DNA of 64,000 bases from Crambe crambe (taxonomy: Eukaryota > Porifera > Demospongiae > Poecilosclerida > Crambeidae), in NCBI GenBank assembly GCA_963924555.1, contig OZ004594.1:4061563-4125562 (forward strand), read 5' to 3'. This document shows positions 43,084-58,000 of this stretch, piece by piece. Both the position numbers and the translations under genes were made by a program. Positions within the stretch are counted from its first letter, which is position 1. Each line of letters starts with the position of its first letter. Below the pieces are notes generated by a model that saw only the letters and a list, made by a program, of their open reading frames with translations, made no database searches and had not been told where the DNA came from.

Positions 43084-46000
43084 GTTACTACCCTGGGCTG
43101 CTTGATATGTTTATGTATGATTTTGAAAGTTTTGAATTGCTTCCATATACACTATATAAAAACATTATGTGTAGCTAAAAACAACCCATTATTACAGTAG
43201 GTTATCTGAGTTCCAATTTGCAACTAAGAAATGGATTGTTTTTACACTATAAAAATGAAAGTGTTTACTGCCCACCAATTTATCCCAATACACACTGTTT
43301 TGTTTCTAATTGCAGCGAGCGAGCGCAGTGACTCTCAGGTCATGACTCATTGAAATTTTAAATATGTAATAGTTAGAACACGGTAGTCTGGTGATTATGG
43401 CCAATAAACAACCGAATCCGAGGGCGCAGCCCGAGGATAAGGTTGTTTATTTGGCCATAATCACCAGGAGTGTTCTAACTGTTATATATCCCCAGGGCGC
43501 ACGATTTCATTGGTCGGTCTGTAGCTAGAGCGTAGCTACCCCTTAGTTATGAAACAAAACGAAAACTCCTGCCATGGCTTGTCCCTGTCCTGTGATGTGC
43601 CGTTGTTCAGACGCCAACTCTACAGTACAGAGCCTCGTGCTCTCAAGCAAGACTACGAACTACGAGGCTCCTCCCATGCCCACCACACCCAGCTATTAAC
43701 GAGTTCCTCCACCCACGTTTTGTGTTTGCTAGCGACAGCGAAGCTAGCGGAAGGTATGACGCCAAATACCAATGGGCCTTAGAAATAATTTCTTCTTGTG
43801 GAAAATTGCAAAAAAAAAAAGAAGTTTCCTTGTGACCCAGCACCAGATGACTTCTTCATTTTCCAACAATCAGCTATAAACTACCCAGAGACAGAGATAG
43901 ATTCTTTAGTAATAGTTAATGACAATGTTATAGACTGATCGTTAACTTCATAATCATTATCACAAGGATGCTAATATGATCATGATTCTTGAAGGTTCAT
44001 ATAATCACTTAGCTAACTCTGCAGGCATGGGATGAAATTATAATTATTAATTGGATAATAAAAGTGGTCTGGTGAAAACCGGACCAACCAGAGTGGTGGA
44101 TACATCCCTGTAGAGTTGTAGCACTAAAGAATGCTTGCTCGCTCGCTGTCAACTGAATGTTGAACATTGCCCTAGTATCTAGGTCTACACTCCAAAATGT
44201 CCCAGGCATACGTATGTAGGTACCTGTACTGTATGTTACTGGTTACTGTATGTATGTACGTACCTGTCCTGCAATAGTAGCGCTCTGCATGTGCATTTAT
44301 GCACATGCTCCAATTGTAATTGCGAATTGTTGTAGGCACTAGACATATCTACGTATGTGCTTTAGCTTTCTATGCATGCAGCTGCCTGCCACTTACATAT
44401 AAACTCACATCAAAATCTTCTAAGGAGTTGAAGCACAAATGAATATCAGCACAAGCCTAGCTACTTGCTCGCTCGCTGCGACTCAAATGTTGTACATTGC
44501 CCTAGTGTATATATTGGGACAATTTAGTGTGCAATACACACTTTCATTTTACAGTGTACATAGTGTATGGGGTGGGTAGCTCATTGATCAGATTTGAGTA
44601 CACATTCTTCCATGGAATGATTTTAGCATTTGAGGATTCTTAAGGGGTGCATGCTGTACCCACTGCTAATGATCCCTGCAGGTTTGGAACCCCCATACAG
44701 GTAGTACTTTAAAGGGGGACGTGGTTTTCTTTGTTCATTATGATCTAGATCTTCCTCTATGGGATATCTGCCTTTAGGCCACTTTTTGTGGTACCTCCCA
44801 TGTTAATTTTTTTTGCCACATGTTTTTTCGTCATCAAATCATTATCAGCTGCACAATGGGAATTATTAACTACCGCATAGCAGGTGTATTTCGAGAGGAA
44901 ATTTTTTTGCGGATTTCGTGATTTTTAGTCTGCGAATATTTAACCGTGTGAATCACGTGCACATTTTAGAAGAAATTTGGCAAATCACTAGATAGTCTCA
45001 CTTGGGCCAGACTCTCAGACTAATTACTAGAGTTGCGTCTAGTTCATGTGTCTATGACTCTACAATGGATGGACTCACTTCACTGAAGCCACTGATCAGA
45101 TAGTCCGATGAGCTTGAGGTGGCAGAACATATCACCGCCGCACCATGGCAAAAGGACCGCTGGGTCTCTTTCACAATATAACACTTTGCTAACTACGGCA
45201 CTCCAGATATTGTTTTAAACTTAATCTGTCTAGAATGTAGTCTCAAACGAAAGCCATCGAAGCTTTAGCTCCAGCTAGCTAGCTGGCCAGGTTTTGAACC
45301 ACAAATGATTTCCCTGTGAAATAAGACAAAAGGGTCTAATCACAAAGCTTTTGCCCCTCGAAATATACCCATTTAGTTTATTGTCAGAAAGCTAGAAGTA
45401 CTATCATTCTGCTGCTGTAGAGCAGCCTTCTTACACATTTAACATATAAACATAGCTGTGCTGAATAGAGCAATCTGATTGGTCAGGTACAGGGCACTAT
45501 ATCTTCTCACAATGCCTTCATAGAGGGGCATATATAGGGCTACAAAGGTTAGTGCCGGTTGTCAGCATTACAGATTGACAGTGTACATTGTGTAGGGATT
45601 TATGATATCTTAGAAACCGGGCCTTTGGGTTTCTAAATCCCTTGGTCTCAATGTCCAACTATTATATATTCAGGCCCAGAGATCACCTCCTTATAAAGAA
45701 CCTATTTCAGACTTTTCCAATATGACAGGGTGGACTTAAGGTTAGGGAGTCTGAAATACATAGCTTCACAGAATTGGTTGACATGTCAGGGTGGTTTAAT
45801 TAAATAGAGAACTGATCTCATAACAGGGTGACCTGATTAGACATGTTTCACTGTGTAGCATTGGTCACCAAAATTGTAACTTGAATCAAGTAATAATGTG
45901 ACCAGTAATACTGTCCATTGCAGGTTGGTTGTCAGGAAAGTTAGAGGAATAGGTGGATACATTTTGTCCTATGGTTTACACAACTGCATGGGACATAAAA

Positions 46001-49000
46001 GATTGGGTTTCTTAGGTCCTTGTAAGCCACTACCTATTTCTCATTCCTTATGGACAACCATCCTGAAATCTACAGTAGCTTATTACTGATCAAAATCCAG
46101 AGATAGGCAGTGGCTCTGGAGTAGCTAGTGGCTAAGAACAATAGGGCTATGAAAACATTTATTGTTCCCCAGCCAAAAACACTTCAAAGCCACCACCTAT
46201 CCCTGCCTGACAACTGTTCTGCAAACTACTGTATAGTTGAAACTGTGGCTGATAGGGCAAATTAGTGGTTTTGTGTTTACAACAGCTGCTATAGCTTCCA
46301 GCTATTATTTTTTGAATGTTGGCTTTATTTTACCTAATGGTCAGCCACTAAAGCCCTGACCGAAGTATGTGGTATGCTATACACATTGAGGTGACATGGA
46401 GGGGGAAGTGGTGATGCTGTGGCTACTAATCATATCATTCCTTCTGAGAGGGAGGCTACAATTTGAGAGAGGCCACTTAATGGGGGTGGCGACTATTATT
46501 GTTGAACAACTACAGTTACTAGTCCTCTTTTTTAGGTCTTAGCAGCTTCACAAGTCTCTTGATGGCTTTTGGCTTTCCAGAAAGCGTGTAAACACCACGA
46601 ACAACACCATGAACAACACTATCACAAACAACACACTATCTACAAGTGAAAGGAAAAAAATTTATGCTAAATAAAAAGGCCATTTAGGGTTAGTCTATAC
46701 TTTTACCTATAGCAGTTTCTGTGAACAAACATCAGACTAACCCTACATGGCCTTTTTATTTAGCATAAATTTTTTTCCTTTCACTTGTTTGTTTACTATA
46801 TGACCTCATTTTTTTATTTAGAGGCTAGCTAGGTACTGGTTGGCACATGCGTACATGCATGTGATGAAACGACTGTGCTATAATCCTTTACCTTTAACTC
46901 GACATGTTCAAAAATAGCACATCATTTTCCAATTTGCTAGCTTTCAACCTACAACGTGGCAGACATTTTTATGCCCCGCCCGTACACGTGACTCTTGGAC
47001 CTTGACCTCACAACTGCTGACTAGCAAATTTGTCATTTAGCTTTCTCTGTCTCTCGATGCTCAGAGTGTAAACCCTAGGCACTAGTCTGGTTATGAATTA
47101 AGCCTTGATGCAACAGTATATCAGGTACATATCATAAAAAATTTAGGTAATGGTAATCTTATTATAAACTGTATAGATAGCATTAGTCCTTCCAGATCAG
47201 ATTCATTTCGGCTCATACAATACTATGATGAAACCTCCAATGAACTACATAGCTACAATACGTGAACTTTAACTTTGATAGCATCCAGTTGCCTATAATA
47301 AAATAATAGAACATTACATCAAAAAAGGTGATGAACAAGTAAAGGAATAAAAAATTAAAAAAGAAAAGTAGGGATGGCTGTGTGTGGTTCAAAAAAGTTC
47401 AGCAACAAGAGAGTGAACTTCACTTACCCATCACCAATATTACCAAACTACGAGCTTTTATATCTGGCCTGTCATGGGAGTGATTAGCTCGTAGTTTGGT
47501 AATATTAGTGATGGGTAAGGGGTTACTTGACTGAAGTTCACTCTCTTGTTGCTGAACTTTATTGAACTGCACACAGCCATCCCTACTTTTGTTTTTTATT
47601 TGGAATAAATATTTTTTCCTTTATACCATATAGAGGTGGCATCTGATCGCGGAAATACGGTAAGTCTTTTTAGAAAAACGTAAGTTCTGGGGTAGTAGTG
47701 GAAAACCAAAATTACACAGCTACCAAATAGTTACAAATTATAGAAAATTACATACCAAGTAGAAAAAACAACAACAAAATATGTAATGTAATCTAAATAA
47801 ATCAGAGAGTGCAGTAGCACTCTATGTAGGGATGACTTGGACAGCCGCGCGCGCCGCCTATAGACTAATACAAAAGTGAAATTCTAGTTCCCCCACTTAG
47901 ACTTAAGGGGGCTCCGACATCCCACCCACGCGCTTGTTTTGCAGGTTGCTAGGGACTGATATTGAGACTACCGACACTTGCAGAGATAAGCTATAAAAAC
48001 CACAGTGGAGGACTTATCTACGGTCACTGATCTCCCAAGAACTAGGAAAAACAGGGCAGTTACCAAAAGGCTAGCACCGCTTGAAGCTAAAAGGACTAAA
48101 ATTAATACTTCTTTTTTTTTGTGCTAAACTTACAGTGTTGAAAATAGTTTCACATCCTTCCTTTGCATGCTTGTAAGACAACTACGGATTGAATTGTCTC
48201 TATATAACCTAGCTTCCTAGATACATGAATTTCTAGCTTTAGAATGAACTGCTGAAAGCACTGATTACTTCAGATTTCCTAATCCCATCCGTAGCTGTCT
48301 ACCCAAGACCATGAGGAAACAACATGCCAAGTACGGACTCTTCTGGATTTACAGGCATCTGCAAGTATATGATACACAGCCCCACCCCTGCCCCACCCAC
48401 TATATCCGGCAGGATGCCGATTCTTTCTACCGTTGGTCTAGTGATCGCTCATGCCTAGTCTGGCGTAGTCTCGCTCGGGCCAGACTCTTCCGGTGACACT
48501 GGCTCTGGAATAGGCTCTGAATCTGGCGCTGGAAATAATTATAGATTGCCTACATTATTTTTCTTCAGGAATGCTACCTATCTACTAGCTATTATAGCTA
48601 CATGCAATTGAATAAATTATTACTTTTCCTGCTTGTATGGCTCATGTACCACCTGCACAAAGTTACGTTCCTAACCTTCTTGTGGTTTTTCAGCTCGTTT
48701 TGATTCTGTTATTAGTGCTTATACTTAGTTGCGCGCGTAGTCATGTCAGAGCCCCCTTAACAAAAGCTACTGTGAATGATTATCCAGCCTACTAGAGCCT
48801 ACGACCAAGTTTCAGGACCAGGGAGCTTACCGTTTCAGAAATATGGCAAGCGGCGTATTGTTATCGTTATTATTCTTCTTAGACAACCATATCTCTTGAA
48901 CCACTCAAGCTACAGCTATGATTTCTAGATAAATCTGCTCCAAATTCTACCAGCTACGATCTTTTGCACTCGTCAATCCTCGAAAGAGTCGGTGTAAAAG

Positions 49001-52000
49001 GAGACACTACAGAGCACAGTACTTGACTAACTTATTGAAAGCCATTTTTTGATACTATACGCATGAGCATGTATTTGATATCCAATTATGCGAAATTATA
49101 ATATTACTCAGCTACTGTGCATGTGCTAGATCGATCATAGACTACTCTATCAACTCGGGGATTTTAGATTCACCATTCCATCTACTGGTAGACTCTCATC
49201 TGCATTCTCGACCTCCAAGTAAGTAGCTCAATACTTCAAGCCTCGACTCGCTGATAAATAATCATTGGGCTGCTATTTCAAGAAACTTCTGTCCCTGCAT
49301 ACACATAGAAGAATGAACTCTTGCATTTATGCGTAGCTACATGCATAAAATCATAAAGAGAGAAAGAGAGAGAAAAAAGATCAGGAACAAGTAAGGGAAA
49401 AAACATTTCCGTGAAATGAAAAAAGATGTAGGGATGACCATTGCTCAAAAAAGTAAGGAAACAAGGGTAGCTATGAAGAATGGAAGGATGGAAATGGGAT
49501 CAATCTTCGTTCTGTATATCCAGCCAACAATCCCTACATATACGTACTATTATCTGAAGCTACCTGACGTATATGTAGGGATTGTTGGCTGGATATACAG
49601 AACGAAGATTGATCCCATTTCCATCCTTCCATTCTTCACAGCTACCCTTGTTTCCTTACTTTTTTAGCAATGGTCATCACTACATCTTTTTTCATTTCAT
49701 GGAAATTTTTTTCTCTTATAAATAAATAATCAAAGCGTGTTTCTTCCCTGAGTACCACAGCACTTCTTGCCATCACAGATCTCTAAAGCAACTTCGTCCT
49801 TCTCCATGCTATTCAGCGCCTAACTCTACTTCGTTTTAGACTGCGCATCAGGTCAGAAATTGTAAAACCATCTCCATGTTAACGATCTTTACTATACAAT
49901 TTAAGAACGCATGCAAGCAGAGTTCTATAGCTTTATCCTGTAGTAGCAGCAAGCCTTGATTGCAGACAGAGATGAGACTCTGCTAAGCAGCAGTGTGTAC
50001 AGGCATTATGTGGTTCAGGTGAGTATCAAGTCAGCTTTACTATCATCGGTAATTGTACTACTGTCTCCATGTTGACGAGCAATCTAAGAACACATGAAAG
50101 CAGAGTTCTTTAAATTTCTCCTGTTGATTGCAGACAGAGATGAGACTCATGTACAGGCATTATGTGTCGGCTTTAACTATCATCTGTATTAATATGACAA
50201 AAAGCAGTTAGGTCATAATTAACTACTTGTATTATGGAAATGTTTCCTATCTTTTATCAGGTTATGGCCTTCCAGCTTCAATAATCTATGACTTGGGACA
50301 CTAGTGAGAGAGTAGAGTTGTGCTTCCTGACCTTTCACCTGTTAACTTGCTAGCAAAATAATATTTTTAATGATCACAGCTTCTCTCAGTGATACATCTG
50401 TAATGTAAAAAAGCATACATTATAAATATGAATAAGACTTATTGCCAGTTTTTTTCTACTTGGTATGTGGTCAACTCTTGAAAAAAAAAAAAAAGAAATA
50501 TGTAATGTAATGTAAATAATTAAAGCGTGTTTCTTCCCTGAGTACCTCAGTACTTCGCTGGATCTCTAAGGTACCTTCATCCTTCTCCATGCTATTAACT
50601 TAGAGCGCCTAACTCTACTTGGCACCAGTGCCCTTGGGCCTACCTCCAGAAAAGTCTACATTGTATTCTTTACTAGCCACTTACAGATTTCTTACTGAAG
50701 GGGAGAGGTACATTTTTTGCAAACCTTACAATTGAAGTGACTGTGATGGCCACAAGACTTGCACGTGCACACTGGGCACTGGTGCCAGTGACATTACTCT
50801 GTAGGCCGTTCTAGAGGGGCACTGGTGCCAGTGACGTTACTCTGTAGGCCGTTCTAGAGGGGCACTGGTGCCAGTAGGCAGTTCTGAACGTAGGCCCGAG
50901 GGCATTGGTCCCAGTGAGGAGGCTGTTCTTGAGGGCACTGGGGGTTTATTACTGCAATAAACTAGTTTATAGGCCATCCATCTGAGCCTGATCAATTTTG
51001 TGCAGGTCGAATCATGCCATACCACTTGACTTCCCCCTGCCACCGCATCCTCCACTACAACATATTATCATTCTTACTGCACCTCTACCACTGCCCCTCC
51101 ACTAGCACCACAAGACCAAAGATACTTTCATACCCTATCCTATAACTTATTATTGTAATAAAAAATGTATAAATAAGTATAATAAGCACATGCGCTGGAT
51201 GCTGCTCTACTTGGTATGTCGGTTACGCTTGAGTACATACCAAGTAGAGAAATATGTAATGTAATAAATAAATAAATAATCAAAGCGTGTTTCTTCCTTG
51301 TGTACCACAGAGCTTCGCTGCCATCACGGATCTCTAAAGTACCTTCGTCCTCCTCCATGCTATTGCCTTACTCTTCTTCATCTTGGACTGCACATCAGGT
51401 CAGAAATTGTACTACCATCTCCATGTTGACGATCTTTACCATACAATCTAAGAACATGTGCAAGCAGAGTTCTTTAGCTTTCTCTCCTGTAGCAGCAAGC
51501 CTTGATTGCTGACAGAGATGAAACTCTGCTAATCAGTGTGTATGTGCAAGTCTTGTGGCCATCACAGTCACTTCAATTGCAAGGTTTGCAAAAAGTGTAG
51601 CTCTCCCCTTCAGTAAGAAATCGTAAGTAGTAAAGAATGCAATGTAGGCCCTTCTGGAGGTAGGGTGCCTGTGATGGTTACTCTGGTAGGCCCATGCCAC
51701 CACTTCCTCCACAACACATTATCATCCCTACTACACCTCTACCACTGCTCCCTCCACCAAGACCAAAGATACTTTCACACCCTATACACTATACAGTCTA
51801 CGCTAAGAGCAAGGTACAAAGGTTACAACTCGCGGGAAAAAGGCTTGTATTAAGCAATAGGACATGTTTTGCTCATTCAGTATATCTATATTTTTTATAT
51901 CATAACTTTCATTCTATCATATTTTATCGTTTCTTATTTCAATAACAGCAAAAATAATAGTTGATCTATAACCTACGCCGCTTAAATGACATTTTACTTG

Positions 52001-55000
52001 AATAATCCATTGAAAAACGAAGCAGTTCTAGAGGTGAATTTACTTAAGGGCGGTGACTTGGGTTGACTGTGCAAGTTGCAGCAAACGCTTTCCTGATCTT
52101 GTCTCTTTGCTGAGAGGTAGTCCATGCTTCATGTTTCAACATACCTTTGAAACTTTTCAGTATCATACTTCGTGCTTCGAGATACACGGTCACAAATAGT
52201 GACCACTTTTTAACCACGAACTGGCATACTCAAAACTAACTTCAAATCTTTTATAGCTCCACAGTAGTCTAGATTAGACCCACTAGTATCACTGCATACA
52301 ATAGTTGGCCCTCTGTGACCAATGGCTTTAGGCTTATAATGTCCTTGCTACACGGCCTTCTTCTTCTCTGTCCATTTTCCCAATTTTCAGTAGACTGTGC
52401 GACGTGCAGCAAAAGGTCAGTGGCACTTCATTTTTGGATGACATCATCCCTGACCTCAATACTATAGTATTATACTACCATGGTAACTCCTACCGTCCAG
52501 AATTAGAGATATCAACTGGTTTTCTGGCTCATCTCCTCCCAAAACATTGCCTAGAAACGTCATTGGTGGGTGTGGCACTGTGACGACACTGCAAATTTCG
52601 CGGGTGGGCCATAATCCTTTGTTGTTCATGTCTCAGATAATTTTAGCGACAGAATTTAAAGTTGTAATAGTTGTTCACGTGAATGTTATGAAACATCATA
52701 CCGTCAAGCGTGGTTTGTTTTGTAGTTGCTGATAATGTACACTCCTGAGTACCCAATTTAGTGGGTCTTAGTGTAGACTGTATAGCTATTATTATCTGTA
52801 AATAAGCACAAGTAACATTTGCTGCATGCTGCTCTACTTGGTATGTCGGTTATGCTTGAAAACAACAACAATAACAATGACAATGACAACAAATAAACAA
52901 AAAAATAACAACAAAAACAAACAATATTCATAAATTTCAGGAATGTCTGTGTGGTCACTAGATCATCAGATTTTTGCCATGTAATGATATTCATATCTTG
53001 TACTTTGGGTGGGGTATTAACTTAGGCTACTACACTAGGGCAGTACAAGGGCAGATCTAGATGGGCTTGAATCATAATTTAATGTGAGTTTACATGGCTG
53101 GTTAAAAGGGTCTGGCTCATTTAAACTGGTCTAGATCTACCACTGCACTATTGTGGGTACCAAATTTAGTGGAGATTCTTAAATGCTGAGAATTACACTA
53201 TTATTATCACTTTACTTATTTCTTCTTTTATCATAATTTAACAAGTGAGCGCAAAAAATTTCTTCTAAATAAAAGGTGAAGTAGGGATAGCCATAAAATT
53301 TAGCTGCATTCCTATCACTCCTTGCCCTCCTAATTTCAATAACCACGCCTATATCACCCAACTTAAATCCCTATACTCTTCACTCCTTCAGCAACAAGTG
53401 AGTCAAGTAACCCCTTACCCGTACCCATCACCAAACTCAAGAACCACAGCAATAATACTATTACAAAACTACTATTCCTACTTCACTCCTAGGCCTACCT
53501 TAGGAAGCCAAGGAGTGAAGTAGTTTTATAATAGTATTATTGCTGTGATTCTTGAGTTTGGTGATAGGTATGGGTAAGGGGTTATACTTGTTGCTGAAGG
53601 GGGAGTGAAGAGTAGGGATTTAAGTTGGGTGATATAGGCGTGGTTATTGAAATTAGGAGGGCAAGGAGTGATAGGAATGCAGCTAAATTTTATGGCTATC
53701 CCTACTTCACTTTTTATTTAGAAGAAATTTTTTGTGCTCACTTGTTTCCATTCTTTTTCTTTGTAAACTAGCTATGACAATTCATTGCACAAAATTTCAG
53801 GGTATTTGCAATGAATTTATCTTCATTTTCTTTGTAGCCTGTTGACACCTTTATAATTATGAATGCAAAAAATTTCTTCGAAATAAAAATGTGAAGTAGG
53901 GATGCTATTATAACTGCAGCTTCATTATGAAAACCAAGTACTGCAGCATCGAAGCAGTATGGCCCAAAAATCTAGCTGGAATATGTATTATAACTGCATG
54001 CAAGAGAGTGAACTTAGTGAAGTGACCCTTACCCATCATCAAGTACGAGATACCCAAAATTTACTTGATTTTGACTTATTTTGAATTTATTCAAAATTTA
54101 TTCAAGGTAGAGAGTGAAGTGTACAAAAAGGCCATAATAAAATCTTAAGAATTTATAATTTCCCGCCAAATCCGTGCGTGGTCAAAGATCGTGAAAATAA
54201 AACTGCGCATTAATTAATCAGCTAGTGGTGCCGCGTTCTTTATTCTTGATCTAGAAACGATACTGTCAGCCATTTTGAAATTAATGACTTCATTTGTCAC
54301 ACGCGAGTGTCTGTCAAGATCACTTATGCGTGTACGCGCGTGCCAACCAGTACCTAGCTTTTTTTGTGTGCTTAGTTTACATAGGCATAAGAAAAAAACA
54401 ACAAAGGAAAAAACAGTGCACAGCACAGTGTAAAACAGGGTTCTGGTGAAAAAAAAAGAGAAAAGTCAGATGATGAGAGCATGATAAGATGAAAACAAAA
54501 TTATGCTTCAATGATAATGTTTGTCACAGAGACAGGCTGCAAAATTGTGAGGTGTTTAGGCAGTGATGTAGGGATTATTAGAAGGCAGCATAATTTTGAT
54601 GTTAGTTCACAGAAACTGCTATAGGTAAAAGTACAGACTTACCCTACATGGCCTTTTTATTTAGCATATTTTTTTCCTTTCACTTGTTTGTTTACTTTTT
54701 ATATGACCTCATTTTTTATTTAGAGAGGCTAGCTAGCTCACGCGTGACAAATGACGTCATTAATTTCAAAATAGCTGACATAGTATTGTTTGTAATGAAA
54801 AGTCGTTCGATATGACTGATTATTTCGGAGGAAAACCATGTGGATAACGATGGTAAAAGCACATTGTGTGATTATACTGTAACTGCACAAGTTGATATGA
54901 ATTTGATGTTGTATGTGAAAGGATCATGGAATTATAGCCGTCAAAGAAGATGAATCTGATGATGAATCTGATGATGATGATGATGAATGAATTATAAAAA

Positions 55001-58000
55001 TTTTAGATTTAGACGGCGGCTGGTGCCGATTGTTGACACTGTTCTGGAGGAGTTTGAGCAGACATATCATCTTCTGCATTGTTTTCCAGATGTAAGAAGT
55101 TTAGTTGAGCCTGTAGCAAATATAGAGAGTCCAGTTTGTATTGTTCTAATGAGAGAAGCCACACCCATTCTGTACTAACCCTACATAGAGAGTGCTACTG
55201 CACTCTCTGATACTCTTGTATGTACGTCCGTCCGTCACAGTTCAAAGGTCAATTGGTAATGCACATGCATATCACTCGTGGCAACATACAAATTCAAAGC
55301 AAGGAAAGGCAAATCGAGCCGCAGAGTGGCTTGATACGCCCAAGCATTCAAGTTTCTAGCTATGGACTTGACTCAATGATGAATCGTGATGCTCTAAGAG
55401 TGCAAGTTACAAAGAAGTGAGGAGAGAAAGAAAGAAAAAGAGAAATATGGTTCAAAGGTCAATAGTTACTGCGACTGCAGCAAGCCTAGCCAGGCTGACA
55501 AAGATAGAAACAAGTGAGGGGCTGGAGATTGCAGTAAGCCTAGGCCAGCGAAGAATGCAGGGCTGCAAATAGCAAGCAAGATGCCAGAAAACTACATAGG
55601 AAAAGCTTCGCTAAAGGAAGAAGAGCACAGCATAGGCTTAGCTAGAAGAAAGCATGCAATTTCAAATGTAAAATAAGATTGCCACAGATTTTCTGTGGGT
55701 GCTGGTTAGTTATCATTATTATTATGAACAAACTGAACAAAAGTAGATTTTTGATGTCTTCTTATGTTAGCGAATGAATTGAACATTACTGTGTAGGTGT
55801 AATAATTCACTGTAGCCTTCTGAGAACTTGTAGAGTAAGGGTAGAAGAGAAAGAAGAGTTTTTAGTCCTATGACCTTTGACCTGCCATCCCTACTTAGAG
55901 AGTGCTAGCGCAATCTCTGATAAAAATGCTTAGGGATTGTTGGCTGGATATACAGAATAAAAAATATTGACCCATTTATTTCCTTTGTCCCCCTTGTTTG
56001 TTTACTATTTTGAGCAGTGGTCATCCCTACACTTTTTTCATTTCACAGAAATGTTTTTTCCATCATGTAATCACAAATAAGCAGAATTAATATATATGGA
56101 AAATTCATGGATAGTACAATTAATGCACACTTGACATGTTTAACATTTTCATAGATCACAGACTGTTGAACATTTTCAGACTGTTGATATTGCTGGTATT
56201 CAACCAACTCCTGAGAAGAAATTTTCAATTTTCTTTCATATTTTAATTCCGAAGAATGTTTGGGGATTAAACAATCACACATGCAAGTCATGTGTACACT
56301 TGAGATTTGGCCACTCCAGTCTAGGCATGTGGACAAGAGATATTGGAGAATTTGAGCTCATGGGGTGAGTTCAAAAGAGTCTTTTATAGTGGCTCATTCA
56401 CTCAATATAATGTTTGTAATAGTGTGATCAATGATGAATTATACCGATATCGGTGTCAGCTCTCAATGGACTCTGATATTCTACGAGATGAGAATAAATT
56501 AGCTTATAAGTATGTGGTATACAACTCAATGGAAGAAAAGGAAGAAAATCGTTATGAGTTTTTATACGGTGTTCCAGAAAGTAAGACTAGACCAATAAAC
56601 AGATGTTTGATAGTGCCCACAGCAGAATTTCAGTCAGGTAATTGAATTTTTATGTCTGTGTGTTACCAAGGGTTTTAAGTTGCAACTACACTACTTCAAT
56701 ATCATCTTCTAAACTAGCGAGTAGTTTCCTTGTGTGTGTGTGTACTCGACTAACTTAATCATTGGAAGCCATTTTTTCAATAATATGCATGCGCATGTAT
56801 TTGATATCCCGAAATTATAATATTACTCAGCTAGCTAGGCTCTAGCTAGCTATAGATAATAATGATCATAGACTACTGAATCAACTCAGGGAGATTCACC
56901 AACCCATCTTCCAGTAGACTCATTTCAGATTCATTTGCATCTTCGACCTCCAAGTATAGCTCAACACAGCACTTCAAGCCTTGACTTGCTGATAAATAAA
57001 TTTTGGAGAACTATTCTTCTTTTACCTGTCCCTGCATACACATGGAAGAATGAACTCTTATATATAACCACAGGAACAAGGGAAAAACATTCGAAAAAAA
57101 ATATAGGGATGACCATTGCTCAAAAAAGTAAGGAAACAAGGGTAGGGATGAAGGATGATGGATGGAAATGGGATCGATCTTTGTTGATGGATATATATGT
57201 AGGGATTGTAGGGATTTTTGGCTGGATATACAAAACAAAGATTGATTCCATTTCCATCCTTCATCCCTACCCTCGTTCCTTACTTTTTTGAGCAATGGTC
57301 ATCACTACATTTACCGAACTTGTTCCTGGCCTTTTTTTCTCTCTCTATGGTTTTATGTATGTTCAGGACCATAGAGCTTACCGTTTCAGAAATACAGCAA
57401 GCAGGTGAGTTGCTTCTTCTATAATTATTGGAAGCCATTTTTTCTCGATAATATGCATATGCAAATTACGATATTACTCGGCTATATATGCATAATATAA
57501 TTCAAAGTTGCTGGTGATTGTAAACTAATTTTGTACTGAAGAAGTGAGAGTAAGCTGTCTACTCCTTGGAGCATTCATGGAAGAACAAGTAAAAGTTCCC
57601 TTGATGAAAACATCTCTTGATACAGCTAAAGCTCTGAATGTTGCTTTATCAGTGGCAGCAGTTGATGTTCCATTTACCAGTAGACTCTATTTCAGATTCA
57701 TCTGTGTCCTTGACCTCCAGCGCAACACTTCAAGTGAAAAATAATCATTGGGCTGCTTAAGTTATTGCTGTGCTATTGGAGAACTATATACATACTCAAG
57801 AAATTTCTTTGCATACACATAGAAGTCTTGATTATGCATAACTTGGTCTGCACTTTGTAGTAGGCTCTAGTAGGCTGGATAATCCTTTACAGTAGCTTTT
57901 GTACATGTAAGTCTAAGTGTGGGAACTAAAATTTCATTTTTGTATTAGTCTATATGCAGCGTGCGCCAGCATACATCCACGTCATCCCTACATAGAGAGA

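Noticed and set aside
49416-49667. 83-codon open frame at 49.4 kb and similar ones at 57.0-57.3 kb
   Set aside because: They are translations of MITE palindromes; equivalent frames appear on both strands.
56343-56645. Apparent frameshift in the CBM20-like region of gene B (open frame starting at 56343 versus the frame ending at 56364)
   Set aside because: A 58 bp intron with strong sites (gg/gtgagt at 56365, aatag before 56423) restores phase and the alignment to the human domain, so no frameshift is needed.
57544-57744. Open frame (SCLLLGAFMEEQVKVPLMKT) as a possible gene B exon
   Set aside because: Exons 56423-56637 and 62297-62610 join directly in phase 1 and match the human order with nothing between; no clear homology for this peptide. 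Possibly a repeat-derived frame.
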